DNA from: an uncultured Muribaculaceae bacterium
GTDB taxonomy: Bacteria > Bacteroidota > Bacteroidia > Bacteroidales > Muribaculaceae
DNA length: 55,424 bases
Assembly: GCA_910587915.1 (NCBI GenBank)
Contig: CAJUOB010000019.1
Location: 1 to 55,424, forward strand
Reading direction: 5' to 3'
Below are positions 51,866-55,424 of the stretch, one piece after another (position 1 is the stretch's first letter; every line of letters begins with the position of its first letter). The notes beneath the pieces were generated by a model, which saw only the letters and a list, made by a program, of their open reading frames with translations, did no database searches and had not been told where the DNA came from. A program made the translations under genes and the position numbers.

Positions 51866-54445
51866 ATGAAAAAACTATATCACACCCTTGCTATCGCAGC
51901 CCTGACCGCCCTGACGGGCTGCACCGGCCATGGCGCCGGCTCTCTACGGTGCGAATATCTCGAGAATCCGACCGGCATCGACGAACAGGCCCCACGGTTC
52001 TCCTGGACAGTGGACCGAAGCGGACAGCCTTTCGTTGTGGAAGTGGCCGAAAGCCCCGAGAAACTCGCTGCCGGTGAACTGCTGTGGAAGTCGGAAGAAC
52101 TCCCTGCCACCACACTGTCGGCCACCTACGGTGGTCCGGCACTGCAAAGCCACAAAAAATACGCATGGCGCGTGGTGACGGGCGACAAGGTATCGGATGC
52201 GGCGACTTTCGAAACCGCGAAAATGAACATCGCCGACTGGGACGCCGCATGGATCAGCGACACCCTCGATATGGAATACGAACCCGCTCCGATGCTGCGC
52301 AAGGAGTTCTCGCTCGAAAGCGTGCCATCACAGGCAAGGGCCTATATTTCGGCTGCCGGCTACTACGACCTGTGGATCAACGGCCAGCGTGTGGGCGACA
52401 GCCATATGGACCCGGGATATACCCACTACGACCGTCGCAATCTCTATGCCACATACGATGTGACTCCCCTGCTCCATGAAGGTGCCAACACCGTGGCTGC
52501 CGTACTCGGCAACGGGTTCTACAACTGTCAGAGCAAGGCTGTGTGGGATTTCGAGCGTGCACGATGGCGCGGCCGTCCCGCAATGATATTCGAGCTCCGC
52601 GAACCGGGAGCCGACAAACCAATCGTGGTGTCGGATACCACATGGCGCACCGCCACAGGCCCCTACACCTACAACAATATATACAGCGGCGACCGCTACG
52701 ACGCACGCCTCGAGCCCGCAGGATGGCGCAATCCCGGCTTCGACGACAGCTCCTGGGCCACAGCCGCAGCCGCCAACGCACCGTCGCCGGTACTCAAGGC
52801 TCAGGCAATGCCGGCCATTCGCCCTGTAGAGACAATCACGCCGCAGCTTGTCGGCAACTTCGGCGACACGGTGTATGTGTTCGACATGGGCCGCAACATA
52901 GCCGGTGTATCGTCCATCGAGGTCGCCGGCGAACGCGGCACGCACTTCAAACTGTCGCACGGCGAGCTCCTGAAGGACAATGGTCGCCTCGAACAAGGCA
53001 ACATCGACATCTACTACCGCCCCGAAAAGCCCGGAGAGCAGTTCCAGACCGATGAGTTCATACTTGCCGGCACGGGCGAAGCTGAGACATTCCGCCCGTC
53101 GTTCACCTATCATGGTTTCCGATATGTAGAAGTTGCCGCCGACCGCCCCGTGACTCTCACAGCCGACAATATCAAGGGTTACTTCATGCACACCGACGTG
53201 GCCCCTGTAGGCTCTTTCGCTTGTTCCGAGCCTTTGCTTGGCAAAATATACGACGCCACCATGCTGAGCTATCTGGGCAACCTCCACAGCATACCCACCG
53301 ACTGCCCCCAGCGTGAGAAGAATGGCTGGACAGCCGACGCACACGTGGCTATCGACCTGGCCCTGCAGAACTACGACGGCATAACATTCTACGAAAAGTG
53401 GATGAACGATTTCGCCGACAATCAGCGCGACAACGGCAATATCGCCGGAATCATACCTTCGTGCGGCTGGGGCTACGGCAACTGGCCCGGCCCGGTATGG
53501 GATGCGGCGCTCTTCATAATACCACGCGCACTCTATGACTACTACGGCGACACCCGCGCCATCGAACGCATGTATCCGGTGATGGAGAAGTACTTCGAAT
53601 GGGCCAAGGCCAACGAGAAGCCCGACGGTCTCTTCACCGACGGTATCGGCGACTGGTTGAGCTATAAGGCCGGAACACCGACCGACTACACATCGAGCGT
53701 GTACTACTATCTCGACAACAAGCATATGGCCGATTTCGCCGACATTCTCGGCAAGGATCCGGCACCCTATCTGGCAAAGGCTGCCGCCCTGCGCGACACC
53801 ATCAATGCCCGCTGGTTCGACTCGGCCGATGCAAGCTATGCCAATGGCACCCAGGCTGCACTCGGTGTAGCCCTCTACGCCGGCATTGTGCCTGAAGGCC
53901 GCGAGGCCGATGTGGCAAAGCGCCTGCACGACACCGTGGTAGCCAACGACTACTATCTCGATTTCGGTCTGCTCGGCAGCAAGACAGTGCCTGCCATGCT
54001 CACTCGCTACGGCTACGTGGACGATGCATACCGCATGGCCACCAAGACTGATGCGCCTTCGTGGGGATACTGGATCGAGAAATGCGGCTACACCACCCTG
54101 CCCGAGACATGGACTCTAAGTCCGGAATTCCGCGATGCATCAATCAACCACGTATTCATGGGCGACATATGCTCGTGGATGACCCGCGATCTTGCCGGAC
54201 TCAACGCCGACCCGTCGAAACCCGGCTTCAAAAACACCATCGTACGTCCACACTTCCCGGAAGGTCTGACCTCGGCAGAGGCCAAATACCGCTCCGTACG
54301 CGGCAATGTGAGCTCATCGTGGACCCGCAACGGTAATGACATCAAACTCACCGTGACAGTGCCAGGAGCCTCCACAGCGACCGTATACGCACCCGATCCT
54401 GTCGAAGTAGGTGAAGGCACACACACCTTCCGCTTCTCTATCTGA
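51866..54445 (+). CDS. Alpha-L-rhamnosidase lipoprotein, GH78
   Basis: This 859-residue enzyme has a lipoprotein signal (MKKLYHTLAIAALTALTGC, Cys19), so it is probably anchored in the outer membrane. The GH78 layout follows: LENPTGIDEQAPRFSWTVDR at the start, an N-terminal Bac_rhamnosid beta domain with AAGYYDLWINGQRVGDSHMDPGYTHYDRRN, and the (alpha/alpha)6 barrel with IPTDCPQREKNGWTADAHVA, in which acidic residues form the active site. A C-terminal beta domain follows (MGDICSWMTRDLAGL...VRPHFPEGL). It removes terminal L-rhamnose from plant or bacterial glycans. Divergent from the GH2 operon and followed by a strong terminator. Confidence 0.95.
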   Translation: MKKLYHTLAIAALTALTGCTGHGAGSLRCEYLENPTGIDEQAPRFSWTVDRSGQPFVVEVAESPEKLAAGELLWKSEELPATTLSATYGGPALQSHKKYAWRVVTGDKVSDAATFETAKMNIADWDAAWISDTLDMEYEPAPMLRKEFSLESVPSQARAYISAAGYYDLWINGQRVGDSHMDPGYTHYDRRNLYATYDVTPLLHEGANTVAAVLGNGFYNCQSKAVWDFERARWRGRPAMIFELREPGADKPIVVSDTTWRTATGPYTYNNIYSGDRYDARLEPAGWRNPGFDDSSWATAAAANAPSPVLKAQAMPAIRPVETITPQLVGNFGDTVYVFDMGRNIAGVSSIEVAGERGTHFKLSHGELLKDNGRLEQGNIDIYYRPEKPGEQFQTDEFILAGTGEAETFRPSFTYHGFRYVEVAADRPVTLTADNIKGYFMHTDVAPVGSFACSEPLLGKIYDATMLSYLGNLHSIPTDCPQREKNGWTADAHVAIDLALQNYDGITFYEKWMNDFADNQRDNGNIAGIIPSCGWGYGNWPGPVWDAALFIIPRALYDYYGDTRAIERMYPVMEKYFEWAKANEKPDGLFTDGIGDWLSYKAGTPTDYTSSVYYYLDNKHMADFADILGKDPAPYLAKAAALRDTINARWFDSADASYANGTQAALGVALYAGIVPEGREADVAKRLHDTVVANDYYLDFGLLGSKTVPAMLTRYGYVDDAYRMATKTDAPSWGYWIEKCGYTTLPETWTLSPEFRDASINHVFMGDICSWMTRDLAGLNADPSKPGFKNTIVRPHFPEGLTSAEAKYRSVRGNVSSSWTRNGNDIKLTVTVPGASTATVYAPDPVEVGEGTHTFRFSI

Positions 54446-54465
54446 AACACCTTTCTGCCATAACG

Positions 54466-54502
54466 GAGCGGGCCGTCGACGCACTATGCCGACGGCCCGC
54501 TC
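54466..54502 (+). terminator. Terminator of the GH78 gene
   Basis: A 13-bp perfect stem (GAGCGGGCCGTCG and its complement) with an 11-base loop is followed by AACTTTTA, 20 bases after the stop codon at 54445. Confidence 0.82.
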
Positions 54503-54552
54503 AACTTTTATGCACATGAGGTTGTTGTATTAGAAACAAACCGTAACTGATT

Positions 54553-55008
54553 ATGAAACGAATCTACTCTTATGCGGCCATCGCAGCTGCAATACTTGCC
54601 ATGAGCGCATGCTCGGGCACACAGAAATCTGCCGACGCCGCAGAAGTCGCCGAAGTAACCGACTTCACTCTCGTACAGGAGACGTATGCCGGTGTACTGC
54701 CCGCAGCCGATGCCGACGGTATTCAGTATACTGTGGTTCTCGACTACGACAGCGACGGTGGCGGCGAATACGACATGACGCAGATATATATAATGGCCGA
54801 CTCGACGGCAAGTTTCAAGACTTCGGGCAATTTCACCGCAGCTCGCGATGAGAATACGGGCAAGAAGTACATAAAGCTCGCAGGCGATACACCCATCGAT
54901 GATGTATACTTCGTGGTTGCCACAGATTCTACAATCGTGATGGCCGACGCCACCCTGGCAACACCCGATACCCCGGGCATGAATTATACGCTTACAGCAG
55001 TGGAATAA
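54553..55008 (+). CDS. NlpE-like lipoprotein lacking the CxxC motif
   Basis: This 151-residue protein has a lipoprotein signal (AILAMSAC, Cys20). The mature part contains TYAGVLPAADADGIQYTVVLDYDSDGGGEYDMTQIYI, aligning with the NlpE N-terminal domain (YxGxLPCADCxGI...L), where the two Cys are replaced by Ala. NlpE-type proteins sense envelope or copper stress in Proteobacteria; in Bacteroidetes their role is uncertain, and losing CxxC removes the redox/metal site. C-terminal strands DVYFVVATDSTIVMADATL complete a small barrel. Single gene, no clear promoter seen. Confidence 0.78.
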   Translation: MKRIYSYAAIAAAILAMSACSGTQKSADAAEVAEVTDFTLVQETYAGVLPAADADGIQYTVVLDYDSDGGGEYDMTQIYIMADSTASFKTSGNFTAARDENTGKKYIKLAGDTPIDDVYFVVATDSTIVMADATLATPDTPGMNYTLTAVE

Positions 55009-55024
55009 CCCCCACCCCGTTTAC

Positions 55025-55065
55025 AACCGTCGCGGACACGTTTTCAGCGTGTTCGCGACCGTTGC
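55025..55065 (+). terminator. Hairpin after the NlpE-like gene
   Basis: A 17-base inverted repeat (55025-55041 with 55049-55065) has one G-U wobble and one C-C mismatch and a 7-base loop, 16 bases after the stop. It lacks a T run, so termination is likely but not certain. Confidence 0.55.
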
Positions 55066-55180
55066 GTTGTATATGTTGGCGTGGTGTGGGAAGCTCCCGG
55101 AGTTGGAGGGATGCTGTAGGGACGCTCGGCCGCCTCGCAAGCACCTTGATGTCAATCGGACGCGTGGGGCGAGGCCGCGG

Positions 55181-55387
55181 AGCGGTCGGTACAGTAGTAG
55201 GCCACTGCAAGCGCGCCGTAGGTGCGCGCCGCTGTGGCATATCGTGCCAGCACACATAAATAGCGCCCCATCGGGGTGCAGCTACGGAGTGGCACCCCGA
55301 TGGGGCGCCGGGATCGAGACACCGTGCAGACCACAGCTGCGGACCGCTATGCGGCCCTTGCAGTGGCCTAATACTCTATAGACCGCT
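55181..55387. repeat. Nested palindromic intergenic element
   Basis: The outer arms, 55181-55211 and 55357-55387, are inverted copies at 27 of 31 positions, with a perfect 14-bp inner part (TAGGCCACTGCAAG). Between them lies a perfect 17-bp hairpin (55263-55279 with 55292-55308) carrying GCGCCCCATCGGGGTGC. The 55009-55424 stretch holds no gene that I can support. The structure resembles a dispersed REP-type element. Confidence 0.65.
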
Positions 55388-55424
55388 ACGCGTTTTAGCG
55401 GTCGGAAGAGCTAAAAAGCCCGAT

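Noticed and set aside
42128..54445. A canonical polysaccharide utilisation locus
   Set aside because: No SusC-type TonB receptor or SusD-type lipoprotein is encoded in the window, so I describe it as a hydrolase operon with a nearby hybrid sensor.
1..55424. CRISPR arrays, tRNA or rRNA genes, and complete insertion sequences
   Set aside because: I saw no regularly spaced direct repeats, no cloverleaf with CCA end and TTC arm, and no transposase or integrase. An automated tRNA and Rfam scan would settle the RNA part.

Overview
The window reads as a chromosomal segment of a gut Bacteroidales bacterium, most likely Muribaculaceae (S24-7 group). The reasons are the Bacteroidetes order of the dcw (division and cell wall) cluster, several Bacteroidales-typical families (DUF3822 beside rsmD, DUF4954, DUF4494, DUF2851), a one-protein hybrid two-component regulator, many exported glycoside hydrolases, and promoters of the TTTG / TAnnTTTG type. 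The family-level placement is inference. Most of the window is fairly GC-rich, but two blocks (about 1-5820 and 31150-33560) are clearly AT-rich and look like accessory DNA.

Layout. 1-5820: a decayed array of Rhs C-terminal cassettes. It holds three Rhs core tips, two of them broken, each followed by a small membrane or exported protein, then lipoproteins and further exported paralogues. 5820-10050: a transcription end region with a possible structured RNA, then rsmD-DUF3822, a proline-rich lipoprotein and a DUF4954 protein. 10070-28502: one long minus-strand run containing the dcw cluster in the order rsmH-ftsL-ftsI-murE-mraY-murD-ftsW-murG-murC-ftsQ-ftsA-ftsZ, followed by a sirtuin, an SGNH hydrolase, a DUF4494 protein and a YggS protein. 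No mraZ precedes rsmH.

28664-31029: an AraC regulator divergent from a GH29 fucosidase. 31180-33446: a strong promoter, a long leader and four small exported or anchored proteins of unknown role. 33594-35819: a MazG-like protein, deoC and two small membrane proteins. 35818-36122: a MITE-like element with 34-bp inverted ends. 36215-41908: a GH31 enzyme, ribE, a DUF2851 protein, thyA and folA. 42128-54445: a 1350-residue hybrid two-component regulator, then a GH2-GH125-GH32 minus-strand operon divergent from a GH78 rhamnosidase. No SusC/SusD pair is present, so this is not a canonical polysaccharide utilisation locus. 54553-55008: an NlpE-like lipoprotein without the usual CxxC. The last 400 bases hold nested palindromes and no gene.

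Functionally, the dcw block makes lipid-linked peptidoglycan precursor and the divisome. The glycoside hydrolases, with the AraC protein and the hybrid sensor, trim fucose-, glucose-, fructose-, mannose- and rhamnose-containing glycans at the cell surface or in the periplasm. The most unusual parts are the relic Rhs toxin-immunity array at the left edge, the possible structured RNA downstream of rsmD, the AT-rich exported-protein cluster at 31-33 kb, and a possible small RNA near 46.4 kb.
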